Assembly (NCBI GenBank): GCA_023423895.1
Contig: JAFAER010000058.1
Span: 1 to 64,000, forward strand
DNA: 64,000 nt
Reading direction: 5' to 3'
Source of the DNA: Pseudomonadota bacterium
GTDB taxonomy: Bacteria; Myxococcota_A; Polyangia; Polyangiales; Polyangiaceae
Of this stretch, positions 49,974-57,763 are shown piece by piece. The notes under the pieces are model-generated. The model was not told the DNA's origin. It saw only the letters and a program-made list of their open reading frames with translations, and did not search any database. The number at the start of each line of letters is the position of its first letter. Position 1 is the stretch's first letter. A program made the translations under genes and the position numbers.

Positions 49974-50465
49974 TCACTTGTCGAGCGCGACGTCCACCGG
50001 CGCCGCCTTCGATACGCGGACGAGCTCTTTGGGGTCGATGCCCACGAGGAAGCCTCGACGACCACCGTTGATGTAGATGCGCTCGAGGTCGAGAACAGAG
50101 CGCTCGACGTAGATCGGCATCGGCTTGCGCAGTCCGAACGGGCTCGTCCCGCCGACCTGGTAGCCCGAGTGGCGCTGGGCGACGTCGGGGGAGCACGGCT
50201 CGACGCGCTTCTTGCCGATCTGGCGAGCGAGGTTCTTCGTCGAGACCTCGCGATCGCCGTGCATGAGGACGACGAGCGGCTTCTTCTCGTCGTCCTCCAT
50301 CACGAGGGTCTTGATGACGGCGTGCTCGGGGACGCCTAGCTTCTCGGACGACACACGCGTTCCGCCGCGCTCCTCGTACTCGTACGGGTGCTCGGTGAAC
50401 GCGACGGCATGTTTCTTCAGGAACGCCGTCGCCGGCGTCTCCGACACGTGGCTGGCCTTCGCCAT
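49974..50465 (-). CDS. ybaK: Cys-tRNA(Pro) deacylase YbaK/EbsC
   Basis: A 163-residue editing enzyme that removes cysteine mis-charged on tRNA(Pro). Typical blocks are ATAFLKKHAVAFTEHPYEYE, GVPEHAVIKTLVMED, VLMHGDREVSTKNLAR, HSGYQVGGTSPFG and INGGRRGFLVGIDPKELV. The conserved Lys (KTLV) and the GGTSPFG loop belong to the YbaK active site. The start ATG at 50465 gives MAKASHVSETP. It lies 48 bp beyond the dynamin-like gene's stop, in the same direction. Confidence 0.93.
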   Translation of the reverse strand: MAKASHVSETPATAFLKKHAVAFTEHPYEYEERGGTRVSSEKLGVPEHAVIKTLVMEDDEKKPLVVLMHGDREVSTKNLARQIGKKRVEPCSPDVAQRHSGYQVGGTSPFGLRKPMPIYVERSVLDLERIYINGGRRGFLVGIDPKELVRVSKAAPVDVALDK

Positions 50466-50513
50466 GCCGCGCATCCTAACGACGGCGCGGCATTGCACCA
50501 GCCGGATCGGCCG

Positions 50514-52310
50514 TCAGTCCGTCGCCGCCAGCTCTGTCTGGCTGTCCGCCACGCGGACCTTGTCCTTCGGCGACCAGATCTGCGCGCGGAGATCGGTCAC
50601 GCGCTTCTTTGCCTTGTCGAGCCGCTCGTCCTGCGCCTCGACCTCGGCCTTCGCCTTGGCGTCGTCGTGGTCCGCCTTCGCGCGCGCGTCGCGCGAAGCG
50701 TTGAGGACCTCGAGCACCTCACGATAGAGCTCTTCGCCGGCGGTCACGACCCAGGCGTCGAGCTTCTTGGCGAAGTCCTCGATCATCTCGTCGATCTTGG
50801 GACCGACCTGCTTGGCGGCCTGGCGGAGCACCTCGGGCGCCTGCTCGACCGCGCGCTTCTTGTACTCCGCGTCGATGCGGTCGCGCAGGACGAGCGCCAT
50901 GATCGGCGCGGCGATCGTGAGAAGGCCGCCGACCATCACGTTCACGAACATCATGCCGAGGCCGAGCACGAGGACGGCCGCGATGCCCGCGTCGTAGCGG
51001 AACGTGTCGACCTGGATGTCGAGCTTCTTCACGTCACCGCCGAGCGCCTCGCCGACGCGCTTGGTCGCGTCGTGCGCGTCTTCCTTGATGAGCGCGATCG
51101 TCTTCTCCGCGAGCTCTTCGAGCTTGTGCGCGATCTCCTTCGACTCCGCCTCCGCCCACTGGCGGAACGTGTCCTCGAGGAAGGCGGGGAGGAACTTGCG
51201 GAGGTCGTCCTGCTTGGCCGACTCGATGACGTTCGGGAGCTGACGGATGGTGTCCTCGACGAAGCGCTCGAGGTCCTTCTGTGCGCCGACCTTGATGCCG
51301 CTGATCTCCTCGCGGATCTTCATGCGGCGCTGCTCGATCGTCCCTGCAGTGCCCTTGAGGTCTTCCTCGAGCGTCTTGATGCGCCGCTCGAGCTCCTCGG
51401 TCTTCATGCTGAGCGAGCGGCGGCGTGCATCGACGCCCTTGGACAGCAGGTTGCCGACGTTGACGCCTTCGCCGAGCGCGTTGTCGAGCAAGATGCGCCC
51501 GCGCTCTTCGGCGAGGAACGTCGTGAGGTGCGCGAGGAGCTCCGGCATCCCGGATTTGTCCATCCCGCCGCCTTGCAACGCCGTCTCCGCGCTGATCGGG
51601 AAGACGACCGGGTCCTTCACGAGGTTCGCGAGCTGCGTGCGCGCGTACGCGAGCGCCTCTTTCTTCTCGTCCTCGTTCAGGATGTCCCACTTCGTGATGA
51701 CGAAGACGATCTTGTCGCGCGATGCCTTGAGGAGCTTGTCGTTCAGGAACTGACGCTCGCTCTCCTTCAGGATCTGTCCGGCGTCGAGGAGGAAGAGGAC
51801 CGCGTCGGCGCGCGGGATGTAGCTGTACGTGATGTCCGCGCGCTGGAGCGACAGGTCGTTCACGCCTGGCGTGTCGACGAGGAGAATGCGCTCCTCGAGG
51901 AGCTTTGCGGGATAGCCCACCTCCAGGTAGTCGATTTCGTCCGGGCTCTTGCCGCCGCCGACGGCGAAGCGGCGCGCCTCTTCGAACGCGATGCTCTCGC
52001 GATGGCCGGACTGGAAGACGACCGTGGCCTCGGGCCGCTCGGCGTACTTGAGATGGTGGATCGCCGCGGTCGTCGGCGTCACGCCGACGGGCAGCACGTT
52101 CTCACCGAGGAGGGCGTTCACGAAGGTCGATTTGCCGTGATTGAACTCGCCGACGACGACGAGGTGGAAGCGATCTTCCTCGAGCTTCTTCACGAGCTCG
52201 CGATCGAGACGCTCCTTCAGGCTCTTCGCGCCGAGGCTCGTGGCGATCTCGCCGAGCTCCTGGAGGGCGACGGTCACGTCGTGCTTTCGTTCACGGAATC
52301 CTTCGAGCAT
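50514..52310 (-). CDS. Bacterial dynamin-like GTPase
   Basis: A 598-residue dynamin-superfamily GTPase. G1 is VVGEFNHGKST (54-62), G2 TPTTAAIH, G3 VDTPGVND, G4 TKWD, followed by a long helical region and two hydrophobic segments (about 430-470, VLVLGLGMMFVNVMVGGLL then IAAPIMALVL) that probably form the membrane paddle. A C-terminal coiled coil (QAEVEAQDERLDKAKKRVTD) fits the family. Such proteins remodel membranes in stress, vesiculation or phage defence. The start ATG at 52310 has AGGAAA 6 bases upstream. Transcription is leftward with the M48 protease gene 150 bp upstream and ybaK downstream. Confidence 0.9.
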   Translation of the reverse strand: MLEGFRERKHDVTVALQELGEIATSLGAKSLKERLDRELVKKLEEDRFHLVVVGEFNHGKSTFVNALLGENVLPVGVTPTTAAIHHLKYAERPEATVVFQSGHRESIAFEEARRFAVGGGKSPDEIDYLEVGYPAKLLEERILLVDTPGVNDLSLQRADITYSYIPRADAVLFLLDAGQILKESERQFLNDKLLKASRDKIVFVITKWDILNEDEKKEALAYARTQLANLVKDPVVFPISAETALQGGGMDKSGMPELLAHLTTFLAEERGRILLDNALGEGVNVGNLLSKGVDARRRSLSMKTEELERRIKTLEEDLKGTAGTIEQRRMKIREEISGIKVGAQKDLERFVEDTIRQLPNVIESAKQDDLRKFLPAFLEDTFRQWAEAESKEIAHKLEELAEKTIALIKEDAHDATKRVGEALGGDVKKLDIQVDTFRYDAGIAAVLVLGLGMMFVNVMVGGLLTIAAPIMALVLRDRIDAEYKKRAVEQAPEVLRQAAKQVGPKIDEMIEDFAKKLDAWVVTAGEELYREVLEVLNASRDARAKADHDDAKAKAEVEAQDERLDKAKKRVTDLRAQIWSPKDKVRVADSQTELAATD

Positions 52311-52371
52311 GGGTCTTTCCTCTTACGGACGTGACACGGGGACGATCCCCGAGAGAGCTACTTCTCTTCTT

Positions 52372-52439
52372 TCGTCTTCCCTGAAGCCTGAGGCCTGCCC
52401 GCGAAGCGGGCTCTCGTCTTCCCTGAGGCCTGAGGCCTG
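52372..52439. repeat. 26-bp direct repeat with TGAGGCC units
   Basis: TCGTCTTCCCTGA(A/G)GCC with a TGAGGCC tail occurs at 52372-52397 and again at 52414-52439, one mismatch over 26 bp. A small hairpin CCCGC-GAA-GCGGG (52398-52410) lies between. It sits in the 151-bp gap between the M48 and dynamin-like genes. Confidence 0.7.
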
Positions 52440-52445
52440 AGGACT

Positions 52446-52460
52446 CGCGGCGGAGCCGCG
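52446..52460. terminator. Short hairpin after the M48 gene
   Basis: CGCGGC-GGA-GCCGCG, a 6-bp perfect stem, ends one base before the M48 stop codon on the minus strand. It may help end or process that transcript. No U run follows. Confidence 0.35.
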
Positions 52461-52461
52461 A

Positions 52462-53358
52462 TCACGCCTCGCCCTTCAAGAGCGCCTTCACTCGATCATC
52501 GACCTCGGTCATCGAGAGGCCGCTGGCGGGCGAGACATTGGCCGTCTTCTTGTAGAGCTCGCTCTGCGCGAACACGCGCATGGCCAGCACGCGCTTCGGG
52601 AGGAAGGGGTGCGTCGCGAGCGCCTCCATGTACCGGCCCACGGACTCCTTCGCCTCCTCGTACTGCTCGAGGAACGCGTCGAGGTTGAACTCGTCGTACA
52701 GCTTGCGAGAGCCGAGAACCAGCTTCGTCAACGCGCGCGCGGCGACCTGCTCGTTCTTCGAGCACAACATTCCCGCGCGGTCGCACGTGATCTCCGCGCG
52801 ACGCGACAGCTCGTTCAGCGGGATCATCGCGGGATAGACGATCCAGGGGATGAACGCCGCCGCGATGGTCTTCAGGTAGTGGAGGGTCGTCAGGTAGACG
52901 ACGTGCGAGTTGTGGATGTGTCCGCACTCGTGACCGATGACGGTCCGGAGCTCCTCGTCCGAGTAGTGGTCGACGAGGGCGGAGTGCACGAGGATGAACG
53001 ACTCCTCGTCGGTGCCGAACGTGCCCGCGTTCAGGTGCGGGTTGTTGACGATGTAGACCTGAGGAACGCTGATGCCGAGCTGCTCCGAGCACTCGCGCGT
53101 GATGCCCTGGATGCGCGGGAACTGGCGCTCGCTGACCTTCACCGCGCTGCCGAGCAGCTGGCCGCGCCAGACCTGCTTCCAGAGGCGAACGGTGCTCGCG
53201 ACGGCGAGCTGGATGGGGCGCGCAGACTCGACGGTCGCTCGGGACTGACGGTCGAGCACGAACGAGTAGTCGTGCTCTCCCGTGGAAGCGCCTCCTGCGC
53301 GCTCGGCCCTCTTCCGTGTCACGTACGCGTTGAAGTCGAGCGCCGGAGCGTCAGCCAT
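52462..53358 (-). CDS. M48-family zinc metallopeptidase
   Basis: A 298-residue protease of the Ste24/HtpX (M48) family. The zinc site is HECGH (His143, Glu144, His147), with the third ligand Glu189 in RRAEITCDRAGM. One or two hydrophobic stretches (about 160-185) flank the site. The N-terminus is not a signal peptide. The start ATG at 53358 has an AGAGGTAG upstream. It acts on membrane or damaged proteins. It is leftward and followed at 150 bp by the dynamin-like gene, a link that could be functional (membrane stress). Confidence 0.93.
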   Translation of the reverse strand: MADAPALDFNAYVTRKRAERAGGASTGEHDYSFVLDRQSRATVESARPIQLAVASTVRLWKQVWRGQLLGSAVKVSERQFPRIQGITRECSEQLGISVPQVYIVNNPHLNAGTFGTDEESFILVHSALVDHYSDEELRTVIGHECGHIHNSHVVYLTTLHYLKTIAAAFIPWIVYPAMIPLNELSRRAEITCDRAGMLCSKNEQVAARALTKLVLGSRKLYDEFNLDAFLEQYEEAKESVGRYMEALATHPFLPKRVLAMRVFAQSELYKKTANVSPASGLSMTEVDDRVKALLKGEA

Positions 53359-53921
53359 CGTCTACCTCTTTCCGGGACAGCCTAAGCGCGGCGGGGTGCC
53401 TGCGCAACGTCGAGGCCAGCAAGAAACCTCCGTCTCCGGAACGTGATCGCCCGGGATTACCGGGACAAAATAGAGATGGCTCCCCGCCGCGAGGTGCGTC
53501 GGGGAGCCGCCACAGCTTTCACATGGTCGGTCGATCGAGATTCGGCGTGCGCGTACCTCCTGGCAATACGGGGGCGGGGCTTCGGGTTGGGGGAGGGGAC
53601 AGATGCGGGAGCGGGGAGAAGAGTTGGCGAAGGCGAGCTCTGCCGCGCCGCACACGACTTCGTGGTCTCACGCGCCAGAAGTGGCGAGGCCGATGGGCTC
53701 GCGGGGGAACGAGCTGGCCTCACGACCTCCGAGGGCGTCGGGTGCGGTCTTCCGAGACGACGAGCCGGTCCGGGGATGCGGCGGACCGCCTGCGTCGTCT
53801 CTGGCATCGCTGCCTTCGTCCACAGGTACACGTGGGCGGCGGCTTCTCTTCCCGGGCGCCGATCATTCTCTCGCGCCGGTGCGGGAGCCGCTTCGGCGCC
53901 GATGTCAGCGAGCGTGGGCCG
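53359..53921. other. Intergenic region upstream of the M48 gene
   Basis: 563 bp between the M48 start and the stop of a leftward hypothetical gene. Long open frames on both strands are Arg/Pro/Ser-rich and without family features, so I do not call genes. It has a small inverted repeat CCCGG-GATTA-CCGGG (53450-53464) and the terminator-like hairpin at 53478-53508. The M48 promoter probably lies close to 53359-53440. Confidence 0.5.
53478..53508. terminator. Terminator-like hairpin
   Basis: GGCTCCCCG (53478-53486) pairs with CGGGGAGCC (53500-53508), a 9-bp perfect stem and 13-base loop. It is about 410 bases downstream of the hypothetical gene at 53922 and 120 bp before the M48 gene, insulating the two. 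Confidence 0.5.
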
Positions 53922-54959
53922 TCATTCTTGTCGAGCGCCGCCGACCACGAAGCGAGGCTCGACGGGGCGGGCTTCGAAGACGCCGGTGGCGAGGAGCGCC
54001 ATCGTCGTTGCCGTCGCCGCGCCGATGCCGGCCAGCGTCCACGTTGCCCACGACGGCCAGCCGGCGAGCTTCCCGTGCGGCTGCGGCGGCCCGTACGTCG
54101 GCAGGCGCTCGACTCTCCATTCGAGGAGGGGCCCGCATCGGTCACGCTCGCACCGCGCCACGAGCACGCTCCCACGTTTGTCGCCAGGCGCCGCGGCGAT
54201 CCAGCGCGGGCATGCGACGCCGCTCGCGTGCACCCGGCCATCACGACGGTGCACGTCGGCGAAGCGATCGCGTCCACACCCGCCCGCTTCGCCGAGCGCC
54301 ACGCGCGTCGTCGGTTCTTGTCCCGCGATCGCCACCCACGAGGCGAACACGACCTGGCTGTCGTGCGTCGCGACCAGCTGATGCTCCGCGGGAGCGATCT
54401 CGACGCGGTACACGGTCCCTCGAGCGTCTTTCTCTCCGCGACCGAGCGGCACCCCGTCGAGCCGAAGCGAGAGGCCCGGATCCGGCTCGCCCTGGACGAT
54501 GATCGTCGCCTTGACGAGAGGCCGTGAGGGAAAGCTCGTCTCGCCGACGCCTGGAACCCTGCCGCCGTCGAGGGCGTTTGCGTTCTCCCAGGCGATGCGG
54601 GCGCGGAGGTCGTCGCGTGGCTCGACGCGTAGCCAACGGGCCGACCACGTCCGCTCGACCTCGGCGCGGAGCCATGCGGCTTGAGGAAGCTCGGGATGTT
54701 CGCGAAGAAGCGTCTCCACACGGGCGAGCGCTCGTTCGGCGGCGTCGGCGTCGGTCGCGCTGATGGCCTCTCGGGCGCGTTCGAGCTCGCGTTCGGCACG
54801 GTCACCGAGGCCCGGGTCGATCGTGATCGCCGGCACGCTGTCTTCGAGCACGCCGAGACGGACGCCACGCGTGCGCGCCCACTCGCCGAGGGCGCGGACC
54901 GCATCGTCGCGGGCCTCTCCTTCGTCGAGCCAGACGACCGGCGGCGCCTCTTCGCTCAT
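53922..54959 (-). CDS. Hypothetical protein with C-terminal TM helix
   Basis: A 345-residue protein with no family I know. A helical region (about 50-115, with AERELERAREAISATDADAA and ERALARVETLLREHPELPQA) may be a TPR-like or coiled hairpin. A beta-rich middle (VKATIIVQGEPDPGLSLRLD, YRVEIAPAEHQLVATHDSQV) resembles PEGA domains, which are common in myxobacterial surface proteins. There are Cys in GGCGRDRF, VACPRW and RCERDRCG. A TM helix (WATWTLAGIGAATATTMALL) is near the end. The ATG at 54959 lies 4 bp after the bcp stop, so it is in an operon with bcp. Confidence 0.65.
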   Translation of the reverse strand: MSEEAPPVVWLDEGEARDDAVRALGEWARTRGVRLGVLEDSVPAITIDPGLGDRAERELERAREAISATDADAAERALARVETLLREHPELPQAAWLRAEVERTWSARWLRVEPRDDLRARIAWENANALDGGRVPGVGETSFPSRPLVKATIIVQGEPDPGLSLRLDGVPLGRGEKDARGTVYRVEIAPAEHQLVATHDSQVVFASWVAIAGQEPTTRVALGEAGGCGRDRFADVHRRDGRVHASGVACPRWIAAAPGDKRGSVLVARCERDRCGPLLEWRVERLPTYGPPQPHGKLAGWPSWATWTLAGIGAATATTMALLATGVFEARPVEPRFVVGGARQE

Positions 54960-54963
54960 CCCG

Positions 54964-55569
54964 TCACTTCTTCGTGCGGGCAGCCCCGGCGCGCGTCGCT
55001 CGTTTCGGCGCCGCCGCCTTCTTCACCACTTGGTTCGCGACGCGCGCGACGCGACCGACTGTTGCCGACGCCTTCTTCGCGGCCGGCTTCGGCTTTGCCG
55101 AGGGCGCACCCGACAGGTCGCCGAGCGCATTCAGCACGGCGTCGGCGTGGCCATCGACCTTCACGTTGGGAAAGGCACGGGCGATTTTTCCGTCCTTCAC
55201 GATGAACGTCGAGCGGAGGACGCCTTCGATCTTCTTGCCGTACATCGTCTTCTCGCCCCACGCGCCGTAGGCCTTGTGCACGGACAGGTCCGGGTCGGAG
55301 AGGAGTGTGATGCCGAGCTTGCACTTCTCGCGGAAGGACTGGTGGCTCTTCAGCGAGTCGCGCGAGACGCCGACCACGGCGCCGCCCGCCTTCTCGATGG
55401 CGCGGCGGGCCTCCGTGAATGCTTGAGCCTCACGGGTGCAGCCCGGCGTGTTGTCGCGTGGGTAGAAGTAGAGGACCAGCGCCTTGCCGGCGAAGTCACG
55501 GAGCGAGACCTTGCCGCCTTCATCGCTGGCAAGATCGAACGAGGGAGCCTTGTCGCCTTCCTTGAGCAC
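54964..55569 (-). CDS. bcp: Peroxiredoxin (Bcp type) with basic tail
   Basis: A 201-residue thiol peroxidase that reduces H2O2 and lipid peroxides. The first 150 residues are a Bcp/PrxQ domain: FYPRDNTPGCTREAQAF (peroxidatic Cys44), VVGVSRDSLKSHQSF, ITLLSDPDLSVHKAYGAWGE, STFIVKDGKIARAF. The usual second Cys five residues after the first is Gln49, so it is either a 1-Cys type or uses Cys in REKCKLG. The last 45 residues are Lys/Ala/Arg-rich (KPAAKKASATVGRVARVANQ), like histone tails, which is unusual. Only a GTG at 55569 is in the right frame near the expected start. It is divergent from the GTPase gene, with 14 bp between starts. Confidence 0.88.
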   Translation of the reverse strand: MLKEGDKAPSFDLASDEGGKVSLRDFAGKALVLYFYPRDNTPGCTREAQAFTEARRAIEKAGGAVVGVSRDSLKSHQSFREKCKLGITLLSDPDLSVHKAYGAWGEKTMYGKKIEGVLRSTFIVKDGKIARAFPNVKVDGHADAVLNALGDLSGAPSAKPKPAAKKASATVGRVARVANQVVKKAAAPKRATRAGAARTKK

Positions 55570-55583
55570 GGGCCCATGATACG

Positions 55584-56312
55584 ATGGGTTTCGTCTTGCA
55601 GCTGAATTTCGCCGCACGGGAAGTCGCGATAAAGCTCGTTTACTACGGGCCTGCGCTGAGCGGGAAGACGACGAACCTGAAGGCGCTCCACGAGCTGACC
55701 CGCGCGGACAGCCGTGGACGCCTCATGACCCTCGAGACGAAGGACGACCGAACGCTGTTCTTCGACATGCTCCCGCTCGTGTTCAAGGCGGACACGGAGG
55801 GCGGCGCGATGAACCTGCGGGTCAAGGTCTTCACCGTCCCAGGCCAGGTCGTTCACGCCTCCACGCGCCGCCTCGTCCTCCAAGGGGCCGACGCCGTCGC
55901 GTTCATCGCCGATTCGCAGGTCTCGGAGACGGAGAACAACGGGGCGTCGTTCCTCGACCTGCGCAGCAACCTGAAAGAGCTCGGGCGTTCGATGCGCGAC
56001 GTCCCGCTCGTCATCCAGTTCAACAAGCGAGACCTCCCGAACATCCGGACGGACGCGGAGATCGACGAGCTCGCACGGCGAGGCAAGGAGCCGGTGTTCA
56101 AGGCGTCTGCCGTTCATGGGCAGGGGGTCATCGAGTCCTTCTTCGGCCTGCTCGACCGCGCGTGGCGCAAGCTCGACGCCGAGCACGACCTCTCGCACAA
56201 GCTGGCGATCAGACCCGACGAGTTCCTCGCGAAGGCCGCCGCGAGCCTCGGTTACGAGGGAAGGGCGCGAGAGCTCAGCGAAGCTCACGTTGGTGGAAGG
56301 AGGGGCCGATGA
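55584..56312 (+). CDS. MglA-like small GTPase
   Basis: A 242-residue Ras-like GTPase. The P-loop is GPALSGKTT (22-30), following VAIKLVYY; G3 is TVPGQ; G4 is NKRDLPN and G5 KASAVHG. This layout, and the strings RTLFFDMLPL and STRRLVLQGAD, match MglA (the motility polarity switch in Myxococcus). MglA is about 195 residues; here an extra 45-residue C-terminal extension follows (LSHKLAIRPDEFLAKAAAS). The ATG at 55584 gives MGFVLQLNFAAREVAIK, close to MglA's own start. No MglB partner is adjacent. It is the first gene of an operon with a histidine kinase (ATGA overlap) and thiL. Confidence 0.85.
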   Translation: MGFVLQLNFAAREVAIKLVYYGPALSGKTTNLKALHELTRADSRGRLMTLETKDDRTLFFDMLPLVFKADTEGGAMNLRVKVFTVPGQVVHASTRRLVLQGADAVAFIADSQVSETENNGASFLDLRSNLKELGRSMRDVPLVIQFNKRDLPNIRTDAEIDELARRGKEPVFKASAVHGQGVIESFFGLLDRAWRKLDAEHDLSHKLAIRPDEFLAKAAASLGYEGRARELSEAHVGGRRGR

Positions 56313-57763
56313 GCGAGCTCCCGCCGCCGAGCGCGGACGTCGTCGGTGACGAGCCGATCGCGCTCGAAGACGTCGTCGACCGCGAAGCCCTGGACGATCT
56401 GTGCAAGAGCATCCACGGCCTCTTCGGCATCGGCGTCCGCGTTTACTCGTCGCAGGGTGTGCTCCTCGCAAACGTCGCGACGGAGCACGAGCTGTGTCGG
56501 TACGTCAACGAGCTGCCCGGTTCACGCGCGGCTTGCGGAGCGACCGTCAGCGCCGCGCGGAGCATCGCGCCCGGCGACGACGGCGAGGTGACCCATCATT
56601 GCTTCACGGGCCTCGCCTATCACATCGTCTCGCTCGAGCACGAAGGCCGGCGTGTCGGTCGCATCGTGCTCGGACCGTATGCGCCCGCAGGCCTGCGCGA
56701 GCCGCCGGCCACGCTCGTCCAGGCAGAGAAGCGGCTCGACGTCGTGCAGGCGAGCGAGCTGCTGGCGGATGTCCCGCGGGTGAAGCCCGAGGCGCTCCAG
56801 CGCATCGCGGCGCACCTGAAGGAGACGCTGGAGCTCATCATCTTCTCGAGCCACAAGGCCTGGGTCACGAGCAAGCTCCATCTCTACAGCGTGCGCGAGA
56901 GCTATCGCGAGCTGCAGGACAAGACGAAGCGCCTCGAGGAGACGCTCACACGCTTGAAGGAGGTCGACCGACTCAAGTCGAACTTCCTCGCGACGATGAG
57001 CCACGAGCTCCGCACGCCGCTCACGTCGATCATCGGCTACAGCGAGATGCTCGCCGAGGGAATCGCCGGGCCGCTCGGCTCGGAGCAGCAGGAGTACGTC
57101 CGCACGATCCACTCGAAGGGCGAGCAGCTCCTGCGCCTCATCATGGGCCTGCTCGACCTCTCGAAGCTCGAGAGCGGGACGATGAGCCTCCGCCAGGCTC
57201 CGGCGCAGATCGGGCCGATCTTGCAGGAAGTCATCAGCACGCTCGCGCCGGTCGCCCGCAAGAAGGAGGTCGATCTCGTGCTGGACGCGGACGACTTCCC
57301 CTGCGAGCTCGCCGCCGATTCCGAGCGCCTGCGCCAGGTCTTCATCAACCTCGTCGACAACGCGGTGAAGTTCACCCCGAAGGGCGGGAAGGTCACGGTC
57401 CACTCCCGCGTGACCGAGGCCCCGGCTCCGTCCGAGGACGACGAGGACGCGCTCGGCTCGATCCTCCTCGCGCCGCTGCTCAAGCAGGTCGAGGTCCGCG
57501 TCGCCGACACGGGCATCGGGATCCCGAGCGCCGAGCGCGCGAAGGTGTTCGATGCGTTCTATCAGGTCGACTCGTCATCGACGCGCGAGTACGGCGGGAC
57601 GGGGCTCGGGCTGTCGATCGTGAAGCGAATCGTCGACGCTCACGGCGGGACGGTCTCGGTCGAGAGCAACGAGCCGAACGGGACGGTGTTCGTCGTCGTC
57701 CTTCCCTCGGCCCAGGCACGTCGCGCCGCGCTGCCATCCCGCGTCCCGCCGGCAGCGTCGTGA
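56309..57763 (+). CDS. PocR-type sensor histidine kinase
   Basis: A 484-residue kinase. The N-terminal 175 residues are a PocR-type ligand-sensing domain (ALDDLCKSIHGLFGIGVRVY, ELCRYVNELPGSRAACGATV, HHCFTGLAYHIVSLEHEGRR, VGRIVLGPYAPAG), known to bind small hydrocarbon derivatives such as propanediol in PocR. The linker is a coiled coil, then HisKA (His in MSHELRTPLTSI), and HATPase (N box INLVDNAVKFTPKGG, G1 VADTGIGIPSAERAK, G2 YGGTGLGLSIVKR). Cys at Cys-x(10)-Cys and HHC of the sensor may bind metal. The start ATG at 56309 overlaps the previous stop and has GGAAGGAGG upstream. thiL overlaps its end (GTGA). Confidence 0.9.
   Translation: MSELPPPSADVVGDEPIALEDVVDREALDDLCKSIHGLFGIGVRVYSSQGVLLANVATEHELCRYVNELPGSRAACGATVSAARSIAPGDDGEVTHHCFTGLAYHIVSLEHEGRRVGRIVLGPYAPAGLREPPATLVQAEKRLDVVQASELLADVPRVKPEALQRIAAHLKETLELIIFSSHKAWVTSKLHLYSVRESYRELQDKTKRLEETLTRLKEVDRLKSNFLATMSHELRTPLTSIIGYSEMLAEGIAGPLGSEQQEYVRTIHSKGEQLLRLIMGLLDLSKLESGTMSLRQAPAQIGPILQEVISTLAPVARKKEVDLVLDADDFPCELAADSERLRQVFINLVDNAVKFTPKGGKVTVHSRVTEAPAPSEDDEDALGSILLAPLLKQVEVRVADTGIGIPSAERAKVFDAFYQVDSSSTREYGGTGLGLSIVKRIVDAHGGTVSVESNEPNGTVFVVVLPSAQARRAALPSRVPPAAS

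Noticed and set aside
53443..54381. Rightward open frame of 312 codons overlapping the hypothetical gene and the gap upstream of the M48 gene
   Set aside because: Arg/Ser/Ala-rich composition, no ribosome-binding site, antisense to a better-supported gene.
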